Assembly: GCF_000967655.1 (NCBI RefSeq)
Contig: NZ_JXYA01000056.1
Span: 1-57,407, forward strand
Length of the DNA: 57,407 bases
Source of the DNA: Pseudoalteromonas rubra
GTDB lineage: Bacteria > Pseudomonadota > Gammaproteobacteria > Enterobacterales > Alteromonadaceae
Direction: 5' to 3'
The first letter of the stretch is position 1; every line of letters starts with the position of its first letter. The position numbers and the translations under genes are program-made. The notes below the pieces were generated by a model. It made no database searches. It was given only the letters and a program-made list of their open reading frames with translations, and had not been told where the DNA came from. Shown here one piece after another: positions 16,900 to 24,987 of this stretch.

Positions 16900-17622
16900 G
16901 TGTTAGAAGCCATACAGTTAAGCAAATCATTTGCTGATAAACAGGTGATCACCGACTTGAGCTTTAAAGTTGAGCAGGGCGAGATCATGTGTCTGCTGGG
17001 TGCCAACGGTGCGGGAAAAAGCACCACGCTGAATATCTTTCTTAACTTTTTACAGCCCGACAGTGGTCAGGCGCGCATTGACGGGGTCGATGTTCAGCAA
17101 AGCGCCAACGGCAAAGATAAGCTGGTGTATCTGCCCGAGCAGGTGAACCTGTATCAGGAATTTAATGCCATTGATAACCTCAAATATCTGGCCAGCTTAT
17201 CCGGGCTGTCGGTTAGTGAGGCGCAGATCAACGCCGCACTTGACGAGACGGGGCTTGAGCAAAATGCCCGTAAACAGTCATTAAAAAATTACTCAAAAGG
17301 AATGCGGCAAAAGGTTGGCATTGCCTTTGCCATCATGCGCCAGGCCAAAGTCTTGTTGCTGGACGAACCTACGTCGGGGCTGGACCCCAGCGCCACATTG
17401 GAGTTTATTCGGATTGTTGAGCGGCTGGCGAAAAAAGGTGCTGCCATCTTGATGGTGACGCACGACTTTTACTGTGCACATACCCTGGCCGACAAAATTG
17501 GCATTATGGATAAAGGCAAACTGCTGACGCTGTTAGATAACAATAAACTGCCTTTAAGTAGCCTGGAAACCACCTACCACGAACTGATCTCCGGGAAAGC
17601 GGCCATGCGCGAAGCCAGCTAA
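16900..17622 (+). CDS. ABC-2 transporter ATP-binding protein
   Basis: A 240-residue ATPase. Walker A GANGAGKST, the signature-region KNYSKGMRQKVGIAFA (YSKGMRQK in place of LSGGQ), Walker B VLLLDEPTSGLDP and the switch His (VTHDF) are all present. The GTG at 16900 has AGGGAG eight bases upstream; an earlier TTG lacks a site. It serves the two permeases that follow. The family (ABC-2 with DUF3526 permeases) is generally exporter-like or involved in envelope maturation; the Zur-like box ties it to the metallophore locus. Confidence 0.9.
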   Translation: MLEAIQLSKSFADKQVITDLSFKVEQGEIMCLLGANGAGKSTTLNIFLNFLQPDSGQARIDGVDVQQSANGKDKLVYLPEQVNLYQEFNAIDNLKYLASLSGLSVSEAQINAALDETGLEQNARKQSLKNYSKGMRQKVGIAFAIMRQAKVLLLDEPTSGLDPSATLEFIRIVERLAKKGAAILMVTHDFYCAHTLADKIGIMDKGKLLTLLDNNKLPLSSLETTYHELISGKAAMREAS

Positions 17623-17661
17623 CGCGGTTGGGCTCATGTATAAACAGGAATTGTCTGATCT

Positions 17662-19101
17662 ATGAATAATAAAATAATGCAGATCTGCCGCCATGAATTG
17701 GCCAGTAAACGCAAAAGCCCCAGTCTGTGGCTGATCTTTTTTATGACCCAACTGCTGCTGGCGGTTGCCTTATTAACCGGTTGGCAGCAACACCAGCACA
17801 GTATGCACACTCAGGCCAAAGCACAGGAAATTGTTGAACAACAATGGAATGCCCAGCCAGACAGGCACCCACACCGGGTTGCACACTTTGGCCATTTTGC
17901 GTTTCGCCCTCCCAGTGCGCTGAGCTTTTTTGACCTGGGCGTTAATGCCTGGGTCGGCGACAGTATTTTTTTAGAGGCGCACAAACAAAATAGCGCCAAT
18001 TTTGCCAACGATCAGGATGGCGGCACCTTACTGAGATTTTCTGAGCTCAGCAGCGCTAACATTCTACTGATCATCTGGCCTTTGTTGATCATTGCGCTGG
18101 GTTTTGCCAGTGTCAGTGGAGAGCAAAAAAGCGGCACACTGCGCCAGCTGATGTCCATGGGCGTGTCTTTTCGTGAATTAATTGCCGGTAAAAGCCTGAG
18201 TTACTTGCTGGTGTCTGTGGTATTTATTTTACCTGTGTTTGTTTTAGCCCTGGCCCTTGCTGCCGGGTCAGGCGCTCAGTTTTCAGCAGAAGCACCACTG
18301 AGATTAACGCTGCTGTTTGGCACCTATCTGCTTTACTGTCTGTTCTGGATAGCGCTGACGTTATTGATTTCGAGTCTGGTTAAGGCACCAAAACAGGCGT
18401 TGGTACTGCTAACGTCGGTATGGTTTATCCTGACTATTCTGATGCCGCGCATGCTGGCAGAGTTTGCCCATCACCAGAACCCCCATCAAAAGCGCAATGA
18501 CTTTGAACTGGCCATTAAACTGGATAACCGTAAAGTCGGAGACAGCCATAACCCCAACGACCCGTATTTTAGCCAATTCCGTGAAGAAACCTTGAAAAAG
18601 TATGGGGTATCGACGGTTGAGGAGCTGCCGATTAATTACAAAGGGCTGGTGATGCAGGAAGGGGAAAAACTCAATGCTGAAATCTATAAAAAGCACTATC
18701 AGCAACAAGTAGCGCAGTTTGAGGCGCAGCGCCAGTTTGTTAGTCAGTTTTACTGGCTGAATCCGTATTTGTTTGTACGGGATTTTTCAATGGCGTTAAC
18801 CCGCACAGACACCCGACACTTTTTGGATTTTGAGCAGCAGGCAGAGGCCCACAGATATGCGCGGATCCAAAAACTCAATCAGTTACACACTCATGAGATC
18901 CACCATCATAACGACAGAGCGCAGCGGGTTGATAAATCCTATTGGCAGGAATTTGAAGCGTTTAACTATTTAACGCCTAAGCTCAGCTGGTCATTGAGTG
19001 CGTTTTCTCTGGCCTGGTTGCTGCCGCTGCTGGCGGTCGCAGCACTGTTTATTTTCCTGAGTTCAAACCCGATGCAGAGGAGGATCTATGCTGCTGTTTA
19101 A
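17662..19101 (+). CDS. ABC-2 transporter permease (DUF3526-like), first subunit
   Basis: A 479-residue membrane protein. One N-terminal helix (near 21-40) is followed by a periplasmic segment, a cluster of about five helices (near 130-265) containing GFASVSGEQKSGTLRQLMSM, a typical ABC-2 coupling region, then a long soluble loop and a final helix near 455-475. This is the DUF3526-type layout. It starts 39 bases after the ATPase gene and overlaps the next permease gene by 14 bases. The loop is rich in His (TRHFLDFEQQAEAHRYARIQ and following HEIHHHND), which could bind metal; that point is inference. Confidence 0.82.
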   Translation: MNNKIMQICRHELASKRKSPSLWLIFFMTQLLLAVALLTGWQQHQHSMHTQAKAQEIVEQQWNAQPDRHPHRVAHFGHFAFRPPSALSFFDLGVNAWVGDSIFLEAHKQNSANFANDQDGGTLLRFSELSSANILLIIWPLLIIALGFASVSGEQKSGTLRQLMSMGVSFRELIAGKSLSYLLVSVVFILPVFVLALALAAGSGAQFSAEAPLRLTLLFGTYLLYCLFWIALTLLISSLVKAPKQALVLLTSVWFILTILMPRMLAEFAHHQNPHQKRNDFELAIKLDNRKVGDSHNPNDPYFSQFREETLKKYGVSTVEELPINYKGLVMQEGEKLNAEIYKKHYQQQVAQFEAQRQFVSQFYWLNPYLFVRDFSMALTRTDTRHFLDFEQQAEAHRYARIQKLNQLHTHEIHHHNDRAQRVDKSYWQEFEAFNYLTPKLSWSLSAFSLAWLLPLLAVAALFIFLSSNPMQRRIYAAV

Positions 19102-20446
19102 ACTCGAATGCAAGCGTTTGTTTGCTGGCACCATAAATAAGCTGGTGCTGGTATTGTTCATCGTATCGGGTGTGTTTGCCATTTATCAGGGCGCGCTTGG
19201 TTATAAGTCACTGCGCATTGATCAGTATAAGTCGATGGTGGTGTTCCAAAAAGAGCGGGAGCATGTAAACAGTCGTGAAACACTACCCGAGGCAGGCTCT
19301 TTGGCCTACTATGCCAGCGCTCCGACCGAATGGAAACTAAGCCCCTGGGCTGCTTTGTTTGTGGGTGAGACGCCGTCTTCTATGGTTGCAACTAAAATTC
19401 GCGCCACTGCATTACAAAGTCAGGCCTTTAATCGCGAAATTGTGAACCCAGCTCAGCAACGGGCAGGCGGCCTGGACTTAGGGTTTGTGCTGGTTTACTT
19501 CTTGCCTCTGGTAATTGGCATACTCACCGTGACGCTTATCTCAGACGAGCAGCATGCCGGTCGCTGGCGATTACTCAATGCCTTGCCAGGTAGCGCATTG
19601 ACTTTGCTTGGTAAGCAGATGGCGCTGCGTTTTGCGGTGATCTGGCTGCTGGTGGTCATCTTGCTGGTGAGTGCGGCACTGATATTGTCTTTACCGTTTG
19701 ATGCACTATTTTGGACTGTGCTGGGTGCCACCAGTTTGTATATGGTGTTCTGGTTTGCACTGGCAACCTTGATCATGAGCTTTGGTAAAAATAGCGTCGT
19801 GAATAGCCTGGCTTATCTCAGTAGCTGGGTGGTGCTGGCGCTGTTGATCCCAGGCGCGGTGCATTTGTATTTGTCTGGTCAGTATCAAAGCGATGCGCCG
19901 CTTGAGATCACACTGCAACAACGCACAACGCTCAATGATGGCTGGGATAAAGACAAACAAGCCACACTCGATGAGTTTTTGACACACGAAACACCCTGGC
20001 AGAATACCGCACCGTTGGGCGAGGCGTTTGACTGGAAATGGTACTATGCGCAGCAGCATATGAGCGACCTTGCAGTGCAGTCGCTGGTTGAAGCTCATAT
20101 TCAAAACAACCAGGCACGTCAGGCACAGTTACAAACATTGAGTGTGCTGTCTCCGGCGTTGCTTTTTCAGCTTTCTCTGAATGAACTGGCTCAGACCAGC
20201 AGTGGCTACCAGCTCAAGTACCAGCAGCAGGTGGCTGACTATCACACGGTGATGCGTCATTTCTTTTACGACTTTATGTTCTTTGATAAGCCGGTAACCC
20301 GCCAGGATGTGGAAGACTTTCCGCTGTTCAAAGCGCAGGTCATGGAAACACAAAAAGGACTGTGGAAGTGGTTGTTCAGTGCCTTACTTGTGCTGGCTCT
20401 TTGCGCACTGGCAATAGCCAGGATCCGTCAGGTAAAACCGTTTTAA
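19088..20446 (+). CDS. ABC-2 transporter permease (DUF3526-like), second subunit
   Basis: A 452-residue paralogue-like partner of the preceding permease, with the same order: an N-terminal helix, a central helix cluster around ISDEQHAGRWRLLNALPGSA (coupling region), a long soluble loop and a C-terminal helix (LFSALLVLALCALAIARI). The gene overlaps its neighbour by 14 bases, so the two probably form a heterodimer with the ATPase. It ends the locus; a GC-rich hairpin follows. Substrate unknown. Confidence 0.82.
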   Translation: MLLFKLECKRLFAGTINKLVLVLFIVSGVFAIYQGALGYKSLRIDQYKSMVVFQKEREHVNSRETLPEAGSLAYYASAPTEWKLSPWAALFVGETPSSMVATKIRATALQSQAFNREIVNPAQQRAGGLDLGFVLVYFLPLVIGILTVTLISDEQHAGRWRLLNALPGSALTLLGKQMALRFAVIWLLVVILLVSAALILSLPFDALFWTVLGATSLYMVFWFALATLIMSFGKNSVVNSLAYLSSWVVLALLIPGAVHLYLSGQYQSDAPLEITLQQRTTLNDGWDKDKQATLDEFLTHETPWQNTAPLGEAFDWKWYYAQQHMSDLAVQSLVEAHIQNNQARQAQLQTLSVLSPALLFQLSLNELAQTSSGYQLKYQQQVADYHTVMRHFFYDFMFFDKPVTRQDVEDFPLFKAQVMETQKGLWKWLFSALLVLALCALAIARIRQVKPF

Positions 20447-20455
20447 CCCCTCAGC

Positions 20456-20482
20456 ACGTACGGGCAGTTTTCGCCCGTACGT
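20456..20482 (+). terminator. GC-rich hairpin after the ABC-2 operon
   Basis: ACGTACGGGC at 20456-20465 pairs perfectly with GCCCGTACGT at 20473-20482 around a seven-base loop that carries the T-run. No T-run follows the stem, so it may pause or protect RNA rather than terminate cleanly. Confidence 0.5.
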
Positions 20483-20589
20483 ATTACTCAGATAATATGA
20501 AAAATTTACCAAAAAGCGTGTTGTCCAATTAACGCATGCGCAGTAGGATGGATGTTTCCAATTTTTATCCGCTTTGCTAAGGGACACGC

Positions 20590-21084
20590 ATGTTATCACT
20601 CAGACCTTTTGAATCCACCGATGAGCCAAGCCTGGTTCGATACTTAAACAACCCGGCCACCGTGCAATACTTATCACCCAAAGTCCCTTTTCCTTATACT
20701 CAGGAAGATGCCCAGTGGTGGATCTCGACCGGCAGTAAAGAGGGGATCACTCGTGCGATGATGCTTGATGGCGTGCTGATCGGGTGTATTGGCGCCCGCC
20801 CTGGCACCTTCGAGTATTGTCGAAGCGCGGAAATTGGCTACTGGCTGGCCGAGGAATACTGGGGTCAGGGGATCACGGGCCAGGCATTACAGCTGTTGAT
20901 AGACGAAGTTGAAACCACCACTGAACTGGTACGCTTAGAGGCCGTGGTGGTCGCACAAAATACCCGTTCAGCCAGAGTGCTGGAAAAAGCAGGGTTTGAA
21001 TATGAAGGCCTGCGCCGTATGGCAATCTGTAAAGATGGCGAATTTTTTGATGCGCGCTTGTTTGGCAAGTTACTCGCACAGTGA
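20590..21084 (+). CDS. GNAT-family N-acetyltransferase (RimJ/RimL-like)
   Basis: A 164-residue acetyltransferase. The acetyl-CoA loop region is EIGYWLAEEYWGQGITGQAL, followed by VVVAQNTRSARVLEKAGFEY, the NxxSxrvleKxGF block typical of RimJ/RimL-like members that acetylate ribosomal proteins or small amines. Length is normal. It has its own upstream region and seems monocistronic. The substrate cannot be read from the sequence. Confidence 0.85.
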   Translation: MLSLRPFESTDEPSLVRYLNNPATVQYLSPKVPFPYTQEDAQWWISTGSKEGITRAMMLDGVLIGCIGARPGTFEYCRSAEIGYWLAEEYWGQGITGQALQLLIDEVETTTELVRLEAVVVAQNTRSARVLEKAGFEYEGLRRMAICKDGEFFDARLFGKLLAQ

Positions 21085-21229
21085 CGCATTATCTGTGTAA
21101 GCCATAGTCATCTTATCTGTTAGGGTCTGAAGCCAGTGGATGATTGGTTAAGCAAGGTATTGACGAAAAAGGGCTTTTAGCTTAATTTTTTGCTACAACC
21201 AGATGTTCTAGCGCAAGGAGTGACAGACA

Positions 21230-21916
21230 ATGGAAATAAATCGAGCAGGCATGATAGCGCCCGCGTCAAGCAACACCCGCAACAGCGAACAATCCGCCAC
21301 AGAGCAGCTCAGGGCCGCCAAAGTTGAGCCTGAGAACCCCGCCGTCAGCGGTAATATCACCTTTAGTGAAGACAACGGCTTAATGAATGAGGAGGAGATT
21401 GCCCGGTTCACAAAGGAACTGAACGACGAACTGAAACAACAGGTTAAAGATTTTGAACGAGCACAGAGCGCATTGGTAAGCAGTCTGGATCTATTCGGCC
21501 AGTTTAAAGAAATACAAAAAGTGGCGAACCCTCACTTAAACTTAGACTCGGTTGATTTGGCACAAAATGAAGACGGCTCGCTGGCGCTGGTTGGCGGCAG
21601 CATGTCCAGGGCTCAGCGTAGTGAACTTGAGGAGCTGCTCAATCTTAACGACGCTCTGAAAGAAGCATTTACCGAGGTGCACAAAGGCATTTTAAGTGTC
21701 TTTCAGTTTCATACCTCTGACTTTGATGTACTCCGTGAAGAAGACTTACGAGGCACACTCAAGCTCAACGAAATGACCGAAAAATACACCCGGCGCTTTA
21801 CGGGCGGAATTGGTCAAAGCCTGCCGACAGATGAAGAAAAAATCATGGCCGACCCGCTACTTTTCTTCGGCATGATGGTCGATGCACTCAAACCCAGAGT
21901 GAGCATTAAAGTGTAA
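21230..21916 (+). CDS. Unknown cytoplasmic protein, helical
   Basis: A 228-residue protein that I do not recognise. It has no signal peptide or membrane segment; the first 45 residues are low in hydrophobics (Ser, Asn, Ala, Glu) and probably disordered. Residues 50-90 are a charged helix that could form a coiled coil (EEEIARFTKELNDELKQQVK), and the rest is mixed helical with several acidic stretches. AGGAGTGA lies just before the ATG. It stands alone between an acetyltransferase and a convergent peptidase-like gene. Confidence 0.7.
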   Translation: MEINRAGMIAPASSNTRNSEQSATEQLRAAKVEPENPAVSGNITFSEDNGLMNEEEIARFTKELNDELKQQVKDFERAQSALVSSLDLFGQFKEIQKVANPHLNLDSVDLAQNEDGSLALVGGSMSRAQRSELEELLNLNDALKEAFTEVHKGILSVFQFHTSDFDVLREEDLRGTLKLNEMTEKYTRRFTGGIGQSLPTDEEKIMADPLLFFGMMVDALKPRVSIKV

Positions 21917-21977
21917 CAAGCTATGCCTGTCAGGTTACGTGTGGCCTGGTCGTTTTCATAACGCAAGTTTCTCACGG

Positions 21978-22007
21978 ATAACGGACTACACTCGCATAGT
22001 CCGTTAT
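21978..22007. terminator. Bidirectional hairpin between convergent genes
   Basis: ATAACGGACTA at 21978-21988 pairs perfectly with TAGTCCGTTAT at 21997-22007 around an eight-base loop, in the gap between two genes that point at each other. The T-runs are short, so the strength is uncertain. Confidence 0.6.
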
Positions 22008-22017
22008 TTCAATTAAG

Positions 22018-23154
22018 TTAGTCAGCAAGGTCAAACCGCAGCGCAGCCGGCTCCAGTAACTTTACTGTGGGAATAAAATACCGGGTATCGTAAATACCAT
22101 CATAGTTATGCCAGTGCAGGCCTTCGCTGTCCGTGTCTGCGTCATCGTGATGCCAGGGCTCCAGTGGCTCGCTCAGAAAGCTGACGTGCAGGTGATTTTT
22201 ATGATTGGCTTTGACCTGGGTAACACCGCGCAGGTTGTCGGCAAAGATGATTTGGGTGGCGCCCAGCTGGACCAGCGCATCGACCAGGCTTTGTGTTGCC
22301 TGGCGGTCATACGCCGCATCGCCAACACTGATGGGACCGCTTTGCGTGCCAAGCGGTCGAATGTCCACGGTGCCGCCAAACTTATGAGTAAAATGCGGTG
22401 GGTTAATGCCGCCCCAGCGCATGGTGGCACCGGTAATGGTTAAGTGATCTGGCATACCGGCCGGTTTATCGGGCTGGGCGTGCCAGGCGCGGCCTAGGTT
22501 TTGCAATGCCGCGAGTAAATTGGGGTGTAAATGGCGACCGACTAACCCCGCCGTGGTGAGCCCCTGATTTGGAGTATCCGGTATAGGCACTAAGCCGTTG
22601 ACCGCGCATTTTACCTCTAAAGTTTGTTGCTGTGAGCCCACTCGGGCGACAAACCTGTCTGAGCCCGGTACGCTGTCATTGCCGCAGCTATGAAAGTTGT
22701 GAATAGCAACCGTTACCTGTCCGCGTGCATCTGTCACCGGGCTGGATACGTCAAACGGTGCTGTTAAGCGAAACAGGCCTTGCTCAATGCGGGTCAGTAT
22801 TTTAGTGCGTACACTGCGGCTAAATCGGGCAGCCATATCATCAGGCTCTCGCCATTGGGGTGCCGTCAGCGTCAGAGGCGCAGTGCTTATCTCCACCGGC
22901 TCGCCCGCAATGGGTTGACCCCGCCAGTTGGTTAATGTCAGCGTCCAGATGGCGGTATTGCCATTTTTTGGAAACAGGGTGACGTCTGTGGCGTTTTCCA
23001 GCCATTGCTGGCCAAAGTAGCCGTTGCCGTCAGGCGTTACTATCAAACCATCGTAATAAAACTGGCTGGTCAGAGCCGAGGTGTGTGCTGTGTTTGCAAA
23101 AACCGGGCAGCATAAACCCAGTGCCGCGCTTAGCAGCGCAATCCGTGCTTTCAT
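22018..23154 (-). CDS. Secreted protein with LAS metallopeptidase-like domain
   Basis: A 378-residue exported protein with a signal peptide ending near CPVFANTA. The first half is beta-rich and unrecognised (WTLTLTNWRGQPIAGEPVEI looks like a Big/invasin-type strand pair). The second half has the zinc signature of LAS peptidases (MepA, VanY, D-Ala-D-Ala carboxypeptidases): HKFGGTVDIRPLG near residue 255 (HxxGxxxD type) and NHKNHLHVSF near 316 (HxH). It could cut peptidoglycan crosslinks, but the overall sequence is unlike any standard MepA. The C-terminal DDADTDSEGLHWHNYDG is acidic and His-rich. Confidence 0.65.
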   Translation of the reverse strand: MKARIALLSAALGLCCPVFANTAHTSALTSQFYYDGLIVTPDGNGYFGQQWLENATDVTLFPKNGNTAIWTLTLTNWRGQPIAGEPVEISTAPLTLTAPQWREPDDMAARFSRSVRTKILTRIEQGLFRLTAPFDVSSPVTDARGQVTVAIHNFHSCGNDSVPGSDRFVARVGSQQQTLEVKCAVNGLVPIPDTPNQGLTTAGLVGRHLHPNLLAALQNLGRAWHAQPDKPAGMPDHLTITGATMRWGGINPPHFTHKFGGTVDIRPLGTQSGPISVGDAAYDRQATQSLVDALVQLGATQIIFADNLRGVTQVKANHKNHLHVSFLSEPLEPWHHDDADTDSEGLHWHNYDGIYDTRYFIPTVKLLEPAALRFDLAD

Positions 23155-23266
23155 GGTGTCTCTCCTTGAGTTGTCTACTCAAGGCTAGCAGCTCAGACGG
23201 GTGTGACAAATTTATGAAGATGCATATTTTTCATGCGTCAGGAAGGAATAGCAGGGGGCAGAAACG

Positions 23267-23295
23267 AAAAAAGCGAGCCTTAGCTCGCTTTTTTT
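23267..23295. terminator. Bidirectional intrinsic terminator downstream of the cold-shock gene
   Basis: AAGCGAGC at 23271-23278 pairs with GCTCGCTT at 23283-23290 around four bases, with A/T runs on both sides, so it works in both directions. It ends the minus-strand cold-shock transcript. Confidence 0.88.
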
Positions 23296-23311
23296 GCAAA
23301 ATGCGTAGTAA

Positions 23312-23521
23312 TTAAAGAACTACGATTTTGTCAGCCTGAGGACCTTTTTGACCCTGAGAAACTGTGAATTCTACGCTCTGGCCTTCAACCAAAGTTTTGA
23401 AGCCGTCGCCTTGGATAGCGCTGAAGTGAGCGAATACGTCTGGGCCATTTTCCTGAGAAATGAAACCAAAACCTTTAGACTCGTTGAACCACTTAACTGT
23501 ACCAGTAACTGTGTTAGACAT
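23312..23521 (-). CDS. Cold-shock protein, CspA family
   Basis: A 69-residue single OB-fold RNA chaperone with both RNA-binding motifs (RNP1 KGFGFI, RNP2 VFAHF). The ATG at 23521 is the family start; an upstream ATG would add a non-homologous tail. About 180 bases of AT-rich leader precede it, as is usual for cold-shock genes whose mRNA leader controls translation. No operon partner. A strong terminator follows. Confidence 0.95.
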   Translation of the reverse strand: MSNTVTGTVKWFNESKGFGFISQENGPDVFAHFSAIQGDGFKTLVEGQSVEFTVSQGQKGPQADKIVVL

Positions 23522-23735
23522 AGTATTAACCTGTAATATAAATAAAAAATTAACCTTCGATAGGTGTGAATGCATCAAAAGTAGAGGTGAAACTTAAATA
23601 CTGCAGGTTGTGTTACGCGGTGTAAAACAACGAATTGTAGGATGTAAATATCGACTTTCTTTCTAGCGGCCTTCACTCTACAGGGACTCACTGGGTCTGT
23701 CTAGTATTATTTGTACAAATTTTAAATTTATCTGC

Positions 23736-23768
23736 GGCGTACCCCCAACCGGGTGGTCAAAGTACGCC
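23736..23768. other. Inverted repeat beside the dGTPase remnant
   Basis: GGCGTAC at 23736-23742 pairs with GTACGCC at 23762-23768. It lies just downstream of the minus-strand dGTPase remnant and upstream of the cold-shock leader, and may be the old terminator of the lost gene. The remaining 23522-23796 holds the cold-shock promoter and leader and no ORF that I credit. Confidence 0.4.
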
Positions 23769-23796
23769 TTAGCAGAAGTTCAATGCTGGCTTGCGC

Positions 23797-23916
23797 TTAG
23801 ATTTCGTCAATCACGTGAAACGCCCGGTACTCATCAAAAGCAAACTGGTCGGTCATACCGCTAATATAGTCAATGATCAGCCTGGTTCTGAGGTAAAATT
23901 CCTGCTCCTGCGGATT
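23797..23916 (-). pseudogene. C-terminal remnant of a dGTP triphosphohydrolase (dgt family)
   Basis: Read on the minus strand, 40 codons end in a stop at 23797-23799 and include YLRTRLIIDYISGMTDQFAF followed by DEYRAFHVIDEI. The segment RxRLxxDxISGMTDxxAxxxY is the conserved end of Dgt-type dNTP triphosphohydrolases. An in-frame stop lies immediately upstream at 23917-23919 and I see no rest of the gene nearby, so this is a fragment left by deletion or recombination. It is too short to code for an enzyme. Confidence 0.65.
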
Positions 23917-24009
23917 TTACTGCTAAAAGTCGTCACCATCTTTCCTTATGATTTATTCATACCGCTCTATGTTGTCCGTTTTTTATCCACAAAGCAATCC
24001 CTTAGCACT

Positions 24010-24885
24010 TTATGATAAGGGCTGTTTGAGCAAGTTCAGCAAGGCCTGAGGAACGAATTTGCGAGACGTGGTAATGGCGTAAAAGTGCTCAAAAATAGGC
24101 AGCTGACTTTGATACTGCTCCAGTAAGCCCTGGGCAATTTCGTCTTTGACTACCACCGGAGGCAGCACTGCAAGCGCGCCACTGTCCCTGGCCAGTAGTC
24201 GCAGCATGGCCATGTCGTCCACCTCTGCCTGGATATTGGGTTTGTACTCATGGGCTGCGCACAAGGCATTAAAGGCCGAGCGGATCTCTGTGGTTGGCCC
24301 GGGCAATACCCAGCGCACCGCGTCATACCCGTTTGGAAAGTCACTTTTGATGGTCGCGCCTTTGGGGCCGACAATGGCAACTTGCTGGCGCGACACCAGC
24401 TGAGTATGCCAGCGGGTTTCGTCCTGGCTGGCAGGGCGGTTGGTAAGCACTAAGTCCAGTTCATGGTTGCTTAATCCCTGTAACAGGCTGTCCATATCGC
24501 GGGTGGTCAGGGTAAAACTGATATGAGGATCATCAAGCAGAGGGCTGATAAAGCTTTCAATAAAGTTTCGCGACAGGGTGGTTTGTACACCGATAGACAG
24601 GTGTTGCCGCTCGGTGGCTACGCCTTTAAGTAAGAAAGACTCCAGTTCTTCCCCTTTGTAAAAAATGTCGTCGGCGTAACCGAGCACCTGCTTTCCGGAG
24701 TCGGTCAGGATCAGTTTACGTCCTTGTTTTTCAAACAATGACACACTCATGATATGTTCCAGCCGCTTTATCTGAATAGACAGGGCTGACTGGGAAATAT
24801 GAACATCCTGCGCAACCTGAGTCAGGCTGCCTGCTTTGGCAACGCGCCAGAAATAATAGAGGTGGTGATAGTTGAGTCGATTCAT
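24010..24885 (-). CDS. LysR-family regulator, NhaR-like
   Basis: A 291-residue LysR regulator. The N-terminus MNRLNYHHLYYFWRVAKAGS and the following SQSALSIQIKRLE helix are close to NhaR, the regulator of Na+/H+ antiport genes. The effector domain (residues 90-291) is of ordinary length. The ATG at 24885 gives the family start; earlier in-frame codons encode an AT-rich leader. It is divergent from dabB-dabA across 102 very AT-rich bases, the arrangement seen in vibrios, and so probably activates carbon uptake rather than antiport. Confidence 0.88.
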   Translation of the reverse strand: MNRLNYHHLYYFWRVAKAGSLTQVAQDVHISQSALSIQIKRLEHIMSVSLFEKQGRKLILTDSGKQVLGYADDIFYKGEELESFLLKGVATERQHLSIGVQTTLSRNFIESFISPLLDDPHISFTLTTRDMDSLLQGLSNHELDLVLTNRPASQDETRWHTQLVSRQQVAIVGPKGATIKSDFPNGYDAVRWVLPGPTTEIRSAFNALCAAHEYKPNIQAEVDDMAMLRLLARDSGALAVLPPVVVKDEIAQGLLEQYQSQLPIFEHFYAITTSRKFVPQALLNLLKQPLS

Positions 24886-24987
24886 TTTATAGTTATATAA
24901 AATATATGGTTTAGTTAGAATATATATATTTTTTATATCTTTCAACGTCTGACATACTGAGCCCGTTCTGAATGGAGTGGGATAATT

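Noticed and set aside
23791..24015. Plus-strand 74-codon frame as a gene
   Set aside because: It has no ribosome site and lies across the minus-strand dGTPase remnant, which explains its protein-like composition.
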